Program-made: the position numbers and the translations under genes
In this document: piece after piece, positions 10,054 through 18,900 of the stretch
Position numbering within the stretch: the stretch's first letter is position 1
Layout: the number at the start of each line of letters is the position of its first letter
From: Bacteroidales bacterium
Lineage (GTDB): Bacteria; Bacteroidota; Bacteroidia; Bacteroidales; JAFGHD01
Assembly: GCA_016939365.1 (NCBI GenBank)
Contig: JAFGHD010000152.1
Span: 1 to 47,084 of the forward strand
Length of the DNA: 47,084 bases
Direction of reading: 5' to 3'
Notes under the pieces: model-generated
Told to the model about the DNA's origin: nothing
Database searches by the model: none
What the model saw: the letters and a program-made list of their open reading frames with translations, nothing else

Positions 10054-10088
10054 CTTTATGAAAACATTATTATCTTTATTTCATAAAG
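10054..10088. promoter_or_regulatory. Perfect 10-bp inverted repeat, candidate operator
   Basis: CTTTATGAAA (10054-10063) and TTTCATAAAG (10079-10088) form a perfect inverted repeat with a 15-base spacer in the gap between the divergent tail-fibre-like gene and the HTH regulator gene. The right arm can also pair with ATCTTTA at 10072-10078, giving a second, exclusive hairpin (10072-10090). It may be an operator, perhaps of the adjacent regulator, or a leader structure. Confidence 0.45.
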
Positions 10089-10123
10089 ATTTCCCGGCAC
10101 ACCAAAACGGAATATCCTGATAT

Positions 10124-11134
10124 ATGGGTACACTGACAGACCTTCAAAAAGCCATTTTTGAAGAGGTGAAGCAGAAGCTCCCTCAAAATGTGTCGCTGGT
10201 GCATGAAATATCGGAGCTCCTGGGAGTAAGTTACGACAGTGCATACCGCCGGATCCGGGGTGTGAAGTCACTCAGCCTGGATGAACTCTTCACGATCTGC
10301 AGCCATTTCGGGATTCCCCTGGACCCCCATTTCGGAGTGAAAGGAAACAAAGTGCTGTTCGAAAGCATGTTCGTGGAGCCTGAAAAGATCGGTATAAAGG
10401 AATGGCTGCAAAAGATCCATTCCGATATCCTCAGGATGGCGGAAGTGAAGGAGGCAAGGATCATCTATGCCGCCAGGGACATTCCATTCTATCACTTCTT
10501 CCAGATACCGGAGATCGCGGCATTCAAGGTGTTCTTCTGGCAGAAGACCCTGTTCCGCTTTCCGGAATACATTGATCGGAAGTTTTCTATAGGAGGGTAT
10601 GACTCTGGGATACAGGAGCTGGGGACAAAGATTTTGCTCACATCCATCAAGATTCCAACACGGGAGATATGGAACGAGGATACTTTCTCGATATTTCTGA
10701 GGCAGATCGAGTATTACTGGATCTCAGGGTTGTTCGAAAAAGTTGAGGAGGTTTTAATATTGTGTGACAAGCTTGAACAATGGCTCAGGCATCTGGAAAG
10801 CCAGGCAGAGCGTGGTTATAAATTCCTGTATGGCATGGAGCCTTCAGGGGTCGAGGATTCGTTCAGGCTTTATGAGAATGAGGTGGTGCTGAATGACAAC
10901 ACGATCCTTGCCCGGCTGGACGGCAGAAAGATCACCTATCTGACCTACAATGTCATTTCCCTGCTGGTCACCACCGACCAGACATTCAATGATAGTATCG
11001 AGAAATACCTGACGGGGCTCATGAGGGAATCGATCCTGATCAGCGCCTCCGCAGCCAGGGAGAGAAGCCGCTTCTTCAACCGGCTGATCCATCAGGTACA
11101 TCTCTTCAGGGAGAAGATAAGGTCGCAGCCGTAA
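10124..11134 (+). CDS. XRE-like helix-turn-helix regulator with a large uncharacterised C-terminal region
   Basis: A 336-aa cytoplasmic protein with no signal peptide. Residues about 23-67 read as an XRE-type helix-turn-helix: I-S-E-L-L-G-V-S-Y-D-S-A-Y-R-R-I-R-G followed by L-S-L-D-E-L and a helix ending H-F-G-I. The remaining 265 residues look alpha-helical with many aromatics and match no domain I recognise; they may be a sensor or oligomerisation region. The gene is divergent from the tail-fibre-like gene, and a perfect inverted repeat lies 35 bases upstream, so self-control or control of the neighbour is plausible. The family is common in Bacteroidota, often near surface-protein genes (from memory). 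Confidence 0.72.
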   Translation: MGTLTDLQKAIFEEVKQKLPQNVSLVHEISELLGVSYDSAYRRIRGVKSLSLDELFTICSHFGIPLDPHFGVKGNKVLFESMFVEPEKIGIKEWLQKIHSDILRMAEVKEARIIYAARDIPFYHFFQIPEIAAFKVFFWQKTLFRFPEYIDRKFSIGGYDSGIQELGTKILLTSIKIPTREIWNEDTFSIFLRQIEYYWISGLFEKVEEVLILCDKLEQWLRHLESQAERGYKFLYGMEPSGVEDSFRLYENEVVLNDNTILARLDGRKITYLTYNVISLLVTTDQTFNDSIEKYLTGLMRESILISASAARERSRFFNRLIHQVHLFREKIRSQP

Positions 11135-11139
11135 AAACA

Positions 11140-11173
11140 GTGAAGGCCTGAACATTCCCGTTCAAGCCTTCAC
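11140..11173. terminator. Hairpin between convergent genes, probably a terminator
   Basis: Arms 11140-11153 and 11160-11173 pair over 14 positions with one mismatch and a 6-base loop, starting six bases after the regulator's stop codon. No T run follows on the plus strand. On the minus strand the stem is followed by C-T-G-T-T-T-T-T, so it may end the minus-strand cluster at 11265-14078. Confidence 0.55.
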
Positions 11174-11264
11174 CCGGTTTCCCGGCTCAGATTTCTGATC
11201 CATGTTTCAACCTACTTGCTGATTAGACCGGGAAACAGCAATTTCATGTTCATGCTTCAAAGAA

Positions 11265-11651
11265 CTATGCGGCTGGTGTGGCATCCTTTCCGTTTGGTCC
11301 GTACAAAATCCAGAACCACAAATAGAACAGACCAACCAAAAATGCCGGGACTGCGAAAAAGGGAGGACCATCAATACCAACGATAACGACATAAAGAACG
11401 GAATCAGCAATAATTATTATTGAGCCCCATAGAGGTTTCCACCATAATACTGCATAACCCGTCATGTAAGTGATAAAGAATGGCATCGGATTACTCCAGT
11501 CAGCAAATGACCTGATACTCTCGGTCAGGAAATTAAATCCGTCTTCTTTAATTTCTTCAATGATTTTCGGAACAAAAACAAGTAAGAACAGGAAGGTGAT
11601 CATCCAGCCGTAGATCACTGCAAGAAATCTGATGATTTTTTTGCCTCTCAT
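11265..11651 (-). CDS. Small integral membrane protein of unknown function
   Basis: A 128-aa hydrophobic protein with a basic N-terminus and about four membrane segments (near 8-28, 55-72, 76-92 and 97-116), joined by short loops and followed by a short polar tail. I recognise no motif. It is the last gene of a closely spaced minus-strand row (14078 to 11265), 35 bases after the outer-membrane protein gene, so it is probably co-transcribed. Its even codon use and clear membrane pattern support a real gene. Confidence 0.65.
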   Translation of the reverse strand: MRGKKIIRFLAVIYGWMITFLFLLVFVPKIIEEIKEDGFNFLTESIRSFADWSNPMPFFITYMTGYAVLWWKPLWGSIIIIADSVLYVVIVGIDGPPFFAVPAFLVGLFYLWFWILYGPNGKDATPAA

Positions 11652-11686
11652 AACAGGATATTTTCCGGATCAGGCCAAATGTAAGG

Positions 11687-12310
11687 CTACCATAGTGCAA
11701 AATTGATGCCCGCCTCCAGGTACAAACCCTGGAGGATGTCGAAATTCGTGATGGGATATACATAACCGCCCTGAATGTTGATGAACAGATTCCGCTTTGA
11801 AACAACATGCAATCCCAGGGTGGGTGTGAACTGTCCGGTGGTGCCCCACTGGCTTTGCGACAATCCTCCGAATTCGAGACCGAAAAAGGGAACGAGATAT
11901 GCTCTCTTCGGGTTCTTTTCAAAAGAGAAGCTCAGACCTACTGAGTAACAAAAAAGGTCCCTGATTGGCTTTTCGTCGCTTTTCATGATGCTCAGCTTGG
12001 TGTAAAACCTGACGATGCTGGGGCCCGGCTCATTATTCTGATACATTTTGCTGTATATCAGATAATTTACAGCAATGCCGTTGAACAAGCCGGTGGAGTC
12101 AGCCTCTTTTGGCACAAAGAGCGAATAGCCCAGGCCAGGCATAAAATAAGCCTCGAAATTCAACCTGTCGTATTGTAATTTAATCTGTTCATAATCCGGA
12201 TCGGTCGAATAGTAGAACCGTTCTTTGTAAAATACGCTGTCCTTTCTGACTTCCTGTCCAACAGCCGCACAGGATAATATTACCAGGAGCATGATAATGG
12301 ACTTTTTCAT
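11687..12310 (-). CDS. Putative outer-membrane beta-barrel protein
   Basis: A 207-aa protein with a signal peptide (about 1-18, cut after A-V-G-Q). The mature part alternates polar and aromatic/hydrophobic residues in strand-like stretches and ends in a strand finishing N-F-A-L-W. A C-terminal aromatic residue is typical of outer-membrane barrels. I recognise no specific family. It lies 21 bases downstream of the FISUMP gene on the same strand, suggesting shared transcription. Function unknown. Confidence 0.6.
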   Translation of the reverse strand: MKKSIIMLLVILSCAAVGQEVRKDSVFYKERFYYSTDPDYEQIKLQYDRLNFEAYFMPGLGYSLFVPKEADSTGLFNGIAVNYLIYSKMYQNNEPGPSIVRFYTKLSIMKSDEKPIRDLFCYSVGLSFSFEKNPKRAYLVPFFGLEFGGLSQSQWGTTGQFTPTLGLHVVSKRNLFINIQGGYVYPITNFDILQGLYLEAGINFALW

Positions 12311-12331
12311 AGCTTGACTCCTTTGGGAAAA

Positions 12332-13651
12332 TTAATTGTTCTTGATACAACGAACTGAAATAGCAATTTCAGGCCCCCCTTCTCCCTTTTTAATCATCAT
12401 CTGGTTCCAGTCCATATTCCGGAAATACATACCGGTCACCTCGGAACTCCAGAAATAGGCTTTCCAACCGGCGCCCCAGAATCCTCCCTGGACGAAGTAA
12501 CCTCCGGGCAGTGCAGTGAATCCGAAAGCATCTGTCGCCCCCGTGTTGGGTGGCTCCCAGAGGGAGGTGCCCGTTTGTTTCAGGTTGCCTCCGGCATCCG
12601 TGCCCCGCCAGCCTGATATGTTCCAGGCAGTATCTCCAATTTTATACTGACTGTCCACAGCCCCCTCAAGTATCTTCCAGTCCAGATCACAGGGGATGTG
12701 CCAGCCTTCCGGACAGATGCCCCGGCCACCTGTGGTGTAACTGTAATTCATCATTTCAGCCCAGAAATATAATCCACCGAGCATATTACAAAGATATGGG
12801 TCGTTCAGCTGGCAATACTTTTCAATTGCACCGTTGTTTGTTGGAGCTTGTGAAGAGGGCAGCATGGTCCCGGCGTTGAGGTTCTCCTTAAACCAGCACT
12901 GACCGAATACCTGGATGGTATTATAGATCTGGCCCTCGTAGGTAACGGTTTCATTACCCGGACAGGGCACATTAGTAGCGAACTGGACCGTGTATTCCCT
13001 GCTTTCCTCCGGATCATCTTGCAGACCCGACTGACCCAGGGAATTGTATCCGATGTACAGGAGGTGGTCACCGGGTTCGTATTGTTCCAGGAACCCATAC
13101 TGGCCGGATTTACTGGCCGGAATTACTTCCGTACTTCCCAGGTAATCGATCCGGCATGGTCCGTCGTCCGGACCTGGATTAAGCATCTTGATTGTTTGGG
13201 TGTGTCCGGACCAGGACAAGGTAAGCAGGTATAATTGTTCCCTGCCTGGAACAATGCACAGGCTGTGACTCCCAGGTTCCAGACATTCATTGTATCTGGC
13301 CATGCACCTGCCCATAGCATCATGCATACCAACCGTTACCTCCCCCTTTTCCGGGATAATGAAATCAATGTGCGACTCTCCATCCATGGGATTGGGATGG
13401 TTCTGAAATACCCGGAATCCATTGTCAGGCATAGCCTGATCATTTGTCCCGGTAAGGATCAGGTACAATGCATTATCAGGATAGAAAAGCATGGTATCCA
13501 CTCCTTTGGAGAGGTTCCTGATCCTGATGCTGTCCATGGCAACAGGTAGCCCGTTGTTGTCGCCGTTGAAGGTCAGGATGATGTTCTGGCCGCTGACAGG
13601 GAACATTCCTGCCATCACCAGTGCTGCTAATGAAAGGGTAATCTTTTTCAT
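12332..13651 (-). CDS. FISUMP-domain surface protein with an internal T9SS-like module
   Basis: A 439-aa secreted protein. The ATG at 13651 gives a clear signal peptide (M-K-K-I-T-L-S-L, cut after S-G-Q near residue 22); the longer reading from 13741 is rejected. Residues about 79-158 look like a T9SS type A sorting domain (F-R-V-F-Q-N-H-P-N-P, then V-x-V-G-M-H-D-A-M-G-R), but it sits inside the protein and not at the end. Residues about 250-439 are a FISUMP domain: T-V-T-Y-E-G-Q-x-Y-N-T-I, W-F-K-E-N-L-N, C-P-E-G-W-H-I-P, F-W-S-S-E, S-V-R-C-I-K-N. This is a Fibrobacter/Bacteroidota paralogous surface domain of unknown function. It has 19- and 21-base spacing to its neighbours. Confidence 0.8.
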   Translation of the reverse strand: MKKITLSLAALVMAGMFPVSGQNIILTFNGDNNGLPVAMDSIRIRNLSKGVDTMLFYPDNALYLILTGTNDQAMPDNGFRVFQNHPNPMDGESHIDFIIPEKGEVTVGMHDAMGRCMARYNECLEPGSHSLCIVPGREQLYLLTLSWSGHTQTIKMLNPGPDDGPCRIDYLGSTEVIPASKSGQYGFLEQYEPGDHLLYIGYNSLGQSGLQDDPEESREYTVQFATNVPCPGNETVTYEGQIYNTIQVFGQCWFKENLNAGTMLPSSQAPTNNGAIEKYCQLNDPYLCNMLGGLYFWAEMMNYSYTTGGRGICPEGWHIPCDLDWKILEGAVDSQYKIGDTAWNISGWRGTDAGGNLKQTGTSLWEPPNTGATDAFGFTALPGGYFVQGGFWGAGWKAYFWSSEVTGMYFRNMDWNQMMIKKGEGGPEIAISVRCIKNN

Positions 13652-13670
13652 GACAAATGGTTTTATAAGG

Positions 13671-14078
13671 TTATTGTGATTCGGATTCGATCCTGCCCAG
13701 CCTGCGCATCCACCGCCAGTGGGTGATGAAGAGCACCACACAGATCACTATCAATATACTGTTCGCATAGGTTGTCCTGATAGTCCTGTGTTTCACCGAC
13801 AGGATCTTTTCATCCCTGGCTGCCTCATACATAGCTCTGAGGGTTTCATCATCCGGAATAAATGATGCTTCCTTGTCGGGTGATTTCAGAATATCCATCT
13901 TGTAATTTTCAAATGACGCAAGACTGGGAGCATTGCCATACTCCCTCTCCGCATGAAGGGGATCGCCCAGGTCGATCAGGGCGTTTACGAGCGCAGCGAT
14001 GGATATGATAAACGTGATCACCGCTACCAGGCAGACGGCATAACCGTATACCGTTGCCACTTTCGATTTCTTTTCCAT
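13671..14078 (-). CDS. Small protein with two membrane segments, function unknown
   Basis: A 135-aa protein from the ATG at 14078 (M-E-K-K-S-K). It has a membrane segment near residues 9-31, a polar region of about 70 residues rich in Asp, Glu and Lys, a second membrane segment near 105-123, and a basic tail with W-R-W-M-R-R. The polar middle probably faces the periplasm. I recognise no family. It leads the minus-strand row that continues with the FISUMP gene 19 bases downstream. A longer reading from 14237 starts in non-coding-like sequence and is not used. Confidence 0.6.
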   Translation of the reverse strand: MEKKSKVATVYGYAVCLVAVITFIISIAALVNALIDLGDPLHAEREYGNAPSLASFENYKMDILKSPDKEASFIPDDETLRAMYEAARDEKILSVKHRTIRTTYANSILIVICVVLFITHWRWMRRLGRIESESQ

Positions 14079-14493
14079 GATTTGCAAGTTTTTATGGTGA
14101 ATACTTGAATGAATTGAAGAACGGTGGTTCGAAATTGTGAACAGGTTTTTCCTTTTCCTTTTGAACATGACCAAAATTACCCCGGTAAACGGCAGCAACA
14201 AAACGGGAAAATGCAAGGGGATCAAGGGAAGTTGCAAAAAATGCGGATCAACACGAATAAATCCTATAAGGAGAATTCAGGATTGCAAAATACAAGGCTT
14301 TAAACTCGGAATCTGTTATTAATCAATAAATAAAAATATCGAATCCTTCGGTTTTGAAAAAACGGGTATGGAATAACAGCGATATTTTATCATCCCGAAT
14401 CGATTATTCCCAGTGCCAAACATGACCTCACTGCCCTTCCATAAATCAAACTGACCTTTTCAGAGATTGCTTCTGCCATTTGCTCATTTTACG
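14079..14493. other. Divergent intergenic region without a recognisable gene
   Basis: A 483-base gap separates the minus-strand cluster from the PbH1 protein gene; this entry covers the part before the candidate promoter. It is A/T-rich. I find no tRNA, terminator, riboswitch or exact -7 box in it. A Cys/Lys-rich frame of 61 codons (14137-14322, GTG start) is judged chance. Confidence 0.5.
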
Positions 14494-14524
14494 TTGATAA
14501 AGACTTTTCTGAAACTTAACTTTA
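14494..14524 (+). promoter_or_regulatory. Candidate promoter of the PbH1 surface protein gene
   Basis: TTG (14494-14496), a 20-base spacer and TAACTTTA (14517-14524), one mismatch from TAnnTTTG, lie 37 bases before the ATG. The layout matches the one before the related gene at 9889. Confidence 0.45.
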
Positions 14525-14561
14525 TTCAAAATCAACCTATTACTTTAGAAAACATACAGCC

Positions 14562-15890
14562 ATGAAAACACTCGCTCTCTTCTCAGTAACCGTAATGATG
14601 ATGATGATCACATTCACGGGGTATTCCCAGACTGTTGGGATTACTGATGATGCCAGCTACACGGCCCATAATTCGGCCATGCTTGATGTCAGGTCGACAT
14701 CGAAAGGATTCCTGATGCCCAGGATGACCATGAGCCAGAGGAATGCCATCGCAAGTCCTGCTACAGGACTGATGGTATATGTCACTGACGACAACACGGT
14801 ATATTATGATGATGGTTCTGGGTGGGTGTCCCTGTTAAACTCGAACCTGCCAGCCACCCCTTTTGCCCAGGTATTTACGGTGGCCCAGGCAGGAGGCGAT
14901 TTCACCACCATCACTGCAGCCCTGAATGCATGTGTGTCTCCTTCCACAGGTAACAGGTACCTCATCCGGGTCATGCCAGGCACCTATCCGGAGAATATAC
15001 TCTGCAAACAATATGTGACCCTTCAGGGCGCCGGGAAGTATTCCTGCCATATCAACGGGACCGTCACTGCAGCGGACAGTTGCACCATCACGGGATTTTA
15101 TATTGACGGTGGTATCCTTTGCCAGAACACTTCTCCGACCATCACCGAAAACATCATCACCAACATGATGGGCAATGGTATTAATGTGTTGCCTCCTGCC
15201 AATCCATGGATACGGAATAATGAGATCGTGGATTGCGAAGGTTGGGGCATCCATTGCAACGGATGGGATGCGTATGCCTGGATCATCGGCAACAGGATTG
15301 AAAGGAATTGGATGGGCGGTATCCTTTGCAGCAATTCATCCCCGGTCATCAGCAACAATACGATCCTTAAAAACCATCAATTTGGCATTTACCTTATTGG
15401 AGCCTTGGGCATGCCTGCGGAGCCCACCATCGATGACAACCAGATCTGGCACACTCAGGACTACTTCAATGGCATAGGCATCTACATGACAGGTTACTGC
15501 GAACCCCGCGTCATGGGAAATGATATCTCCTGCAATTTCACCGGGATCGAGATACACCCAGACACCCAGCCATCTGTTCTGGCGAACGAGATAGGATACA
15601 ACCACGGTTTCGGCATCCGGTGCTGGTCGAGCGGAGCATCCCGCCCGGTCACCATCAAGGGGAATCACATCACCAGCAATACTCAGGTTGGCGTGGAGGT
15701 TAATTTCGCTCAACCGATCATCACCCACAACAATCTCAATGCCAACGTGGGGGGGATCGATCTGCAATACGCCGGTCCACCTGTTCCAATGGTCAGCTAT
15801 AATGTGTTTGACAACAGGACTATGGTCGGAGGGATTCCTGCAACAGGTCTTTATAATGTAACCGGTGCGGGTGCTGCCATTGTCCCATAG
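14562..15890 (+). CDS. Secreted parallel beta-helix (PbH1) surface protein
   Basis: A 442-aa protein with a signal peptide (about 1-22). Residues about 36-95 repeat the module of the 8054-9889 protein (S-A-M-L-D-V-R-S, G-F-L-M-P-R-M, A-T-G-L-M-V-Y-V-T-D-D). The rest is a right-handed parallel beta-helix of the pectate-lyase type, opening with F-T-T-I-T-A-A-L-N-A and V-M-P-G-T-Y-x-E-N and continuing as rungs of the I-x-x-N-x-I type. This fold is common in polysaccharide-degrading or -binding proteins. I see no acidic catalytic set that would identify a lyase, and no T9SS tail. A terminator hairpin follows. Confidence 0.78.
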   Translation: MKTLALFSVTVMMMMITFTGYSQTVGITDDASYTAHNSAMLDVRSTSKGFLMPRMTMSQRNAIASPATGLMVYVTDDNTVYYDDGSGWVSLLNSNLPATPFAQVFTVAQAGGDFTTITAALNACVSPSTGNRYLIRVMPGTYPENILCKQYVTLQGAGKYSCHINGTVTAADSCTITGFYIDGGILCQNTSPTITENIITNMMGNGINVLPPANPWIRNNEIVDCEGWGIHCNGWDAYAWIIGNRIERNWMGGILCSNSSPVISNNTILKNHQFGIYLIGALGMPAEPTIDDNQIWHTQDYFNGIGIYMTGYCEPRVMGNDISCNFTGIEIHPDTQPSVLANEIGYNHGFGIRCWSSGASRPVTIKGNHITSNTQVGVEVNFAQPIITHNNLNANVGGIDLQYAGPPVPMVSYNVFDNRTMVGGIPATGLYNVTGAGAAIVP

Positions 15891-15938
15891 AAACCAAAAC
15901 CCAATCCCTCATCATATCTCCCGTTTTTTGCAAATGCG

Positions 15939-15980
15939 CAGACGGGCGGGTCAAACACCCGCCCGTCTGTATTTCTTTCT
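15939..15980 (+). terminator. Terminator hairpin after the PbH1 gene
   Basis: A perfect 13-bp GC-rich stem (15939-15951 with 15957-15969) has a 5-base loop and is followed by a T-rich stretch (tatttcttt). It lies between this gene and the convergent porU-like gene and could serve both. Confidence 0.8.
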
Positions 15981-15999
15981 CACATCCTTTGATAAAGTG

Positions 16000-18900
16000 T
16001 CACCGGCAGATGATCAGTTTTTGAGTCCTCTCGGATACCAGGCCATTAAAATCCGTCACACGCAACCGGTAGATGTAGGAGCCGTTCCCGAGCCTGGCAC
16101 CATTCATTCCCGTTCCGTCCCATTCCAGGAATTCGGTTTCGATGTTCCCGGCAATGACGGAATTGGTAAAGGAAGCCACTTCCCTGCCGGCAAGGTTGAA
16201 AATATGAAGATTCACCTTCAACTGGTCGCCGGGGCGGTTGTGACGAAATGAAAACCGGGTCGAGGAGCTGAACGGGTTTGGGTAATTTCTGACGCCTGAA
16301 AGGGTTATCTCAGCCCCGGTATCGATCAGGAAAGAGACCGTGACTTCCGAAGGATTGCCATACAGATCGTATGCTTTCAGGGTGAGTTCATGCCAGCCGT
16401 CAGCAATGCCGGTCATGGGGAACACTATCCAGCCCCCCTGGTAAGAGTCCAGGTCAGGATCAAAGTATTCATTAAGCACCCATTTGTTACCGGCATCTTT
16501 ATCCAGAACGGCCGTGATGTCGCGCCCGATCTCAAGTCCCTGCCATTGGATCCCGTGATCATCCCAAAGGTACGCCATCAGGAGAGGGTCAGGATGTACC
16601 TGGTCACCGGATTGAAATTGTTTATCGTTGAGATAGAGAGTGATATCCGGGCCGGAAAGGTCTGCTTCGGGATCTGTGAGGGTGCCTCCAACAATGAATC
16701 CGTCAAAAAAGCCTCCTGCCGAGGTCATATAAAGTGAGTCATCCGCATAATAACTGACCTTTCCGGTATCAATCCCCGGCAGCAGTCCGCGGGGAATGAT
16801 GAACGAACATTCAAAATGTCCGTTGGTAACCGTTGCCTTACCCTGATGGAGCACCCGGTCGAGGGCATCAAATTCCGTGACCAGGCTGCCCATATCGTTG
16901 GCGTGGGTGATATATTCCGACGCTTTGTCAAACACCTTGATATGAAGCATGCCACAGAAATCATGTGCCGGTTGTCCCGCCTGATCCTCAATTATACCGG
17001 TCAATGTCACCTTTTGAAGCCCACTGAGGGTTTGAGTACCCTCAGAGACCTCCGAGCCATTGATTGTCAGGGTTTGAATGTTGTAGTCCGGATAATAGAG
17101 CCGGAGGGCGGGATCGCCAAGCAGCATGAAATTCCTTGTCGTCAGGCTCGAAGCCGGTTTTGAGAGCATGATCAGGTCACCGAAACGGGGCATTTCACCC
17201 CCGGTATCGTCAAAGAGATTCTCATAAAAGAGCCGGTTCAGTGAAAAGTTGGAGGAGGCATAGGCCAGCCGGGTTGTGGTAAACAAGGCAATACCTCCAC
17301 CCAGGGGATTGTGGAATACATGTTCGCCTGCCGAGGTGATCGCCGGGTTGTCAAAACGGGTGAACTCACACGTAGCCGTGATAAAGACAGGCAGCTTACC
17401 CTCATTGTCCCAGCCTGTGATATCCTGGATCTCAAGCACTTTCTCTGCAGCCCATCCCCTCTCACCGCCATGACCGATATAGTTCATCACCATGACCCCT
17501 TTTTCAACCTCCCTGTTGATATCCCTGTTTACATCTGGGTATCTGTAACCGGAGTTGGTCGAGATCTGGGTATAGGTATCGAAATATATCTTCCTGATAT
17601 CATAGGTCCGTTGATGGCGTTCCAGGTGGCGTGCAATGCTGTCGGCCTGGTCAAGATGAAGATTTCCATCCTCATCATCCGCAATGATGCAGATGTTCTT
17701 CCGCCAGTTGCCGGAATTGCTCCTGCCGGTCTCGGCATACCTGATGATCTTGTCCACAGCGGTCTGTGCCTCTTCAGCATTACGTACAGTAAGCCGGCCG
17801 ATGCCGACATCAAGCACTCCGGTACAGTCATTCCCTTCGTTTTCATCAAGGATGCCGAAGTAATCGTCGATCACATAGGATTTGGCCATGTCCAGCGACT
17901 CCCTGTTCTGAAAGGCAGGGATGAAATTCTGGTTTTGCGGCAGCCGGTCTTTCGGATCATAGGAACCGTCACCGATCAGCACCAGATACCTGGGCTCCTG
18001 TCCTGGGTAACGGACATAGAGCATCCGCATGAAATCCCTGATGGCTGTGACATCCTGTACTCCTGAGGAAAACTCGTTGTATATCTGTTCAGGTGTTATG
18101 ACAATGACATTCATTCCATCCCGTTGCCGGTGGAAATCTGCGAGCTGGAGAGCCTGGCCCATGAAGAGCGGGTGTGTCACCACCACCATTTCCGCAGGAG
18201 CGGTATGATGCAGGTTTTGATTGGGAACAGCACCCATGAATTCGGCCTTTAAAAAAGAGGAACCGTTGAAAGCCATAAATTCTCGCAGGGAATCCGTTGC
18301 CACGTTGAAGGCAAGATGGTCATTCTGAACTGTTGCTATTACCTCCGCCGGTTCGGCAGGGTTTGTGACATCCCAGACACATGCGGATGGGCCTGTATCC
18401 GCCACATGGAACCGTGTGACGTTTCCCACGCCGATGCTTCCGCTATACCTGAAGAGGGTCATTCCATCCCAGAGTTTCAGCTCACGCTCTGCATTCAAAA
18501 CAATATAATTCAGCCAACCCTCTGAAGCCTCACCTGACGGTACATATTCAAGGGTAATTTTGACATCGTCCGGTCCGGGGTAAAAAAGCACGGATTTCTT
18601 CTTGGTACGTGCATAGATTATGGAACCGGGATTAATGGGGGTGATGGTTGCCGAATCCCGAAGGACATCATCAATGCTGATATAGAAACGGCTGCTCTCA
18701 GACGATTTGCCTGCAAAATCCATTCTGGCGGTAGCCTGGGAGCCCATGACCAATCCGGGCAGATCGAAGTAAATATCATAGACAAGCTGGTCCCTGAAAT
18801 ACTCTCCGTACCATTCCTTGCCGGATTTGATGAGATTGAAATCCTCCCTGGCATGCACCGCCCAGGCGTCATATGTGCTGATCTCGTGTGTAGGTGTCAG

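Noticed and set aside
13652-13741. 30-codon N-terminal extension of the FISUMP protein
   Set aside because: It overlaps the end of the upstream gene, and the ATG at 13651 starts a clean signal peptide.
14137-14322. Cys/Lys-rich 61-codon frame with a GTG start
   Set aside because: It resembles a small zinc protein, but the Cys spacing fits no family I know, there is no promoter or clear ribosome site, and the composition follows the A/G-rich DNA.
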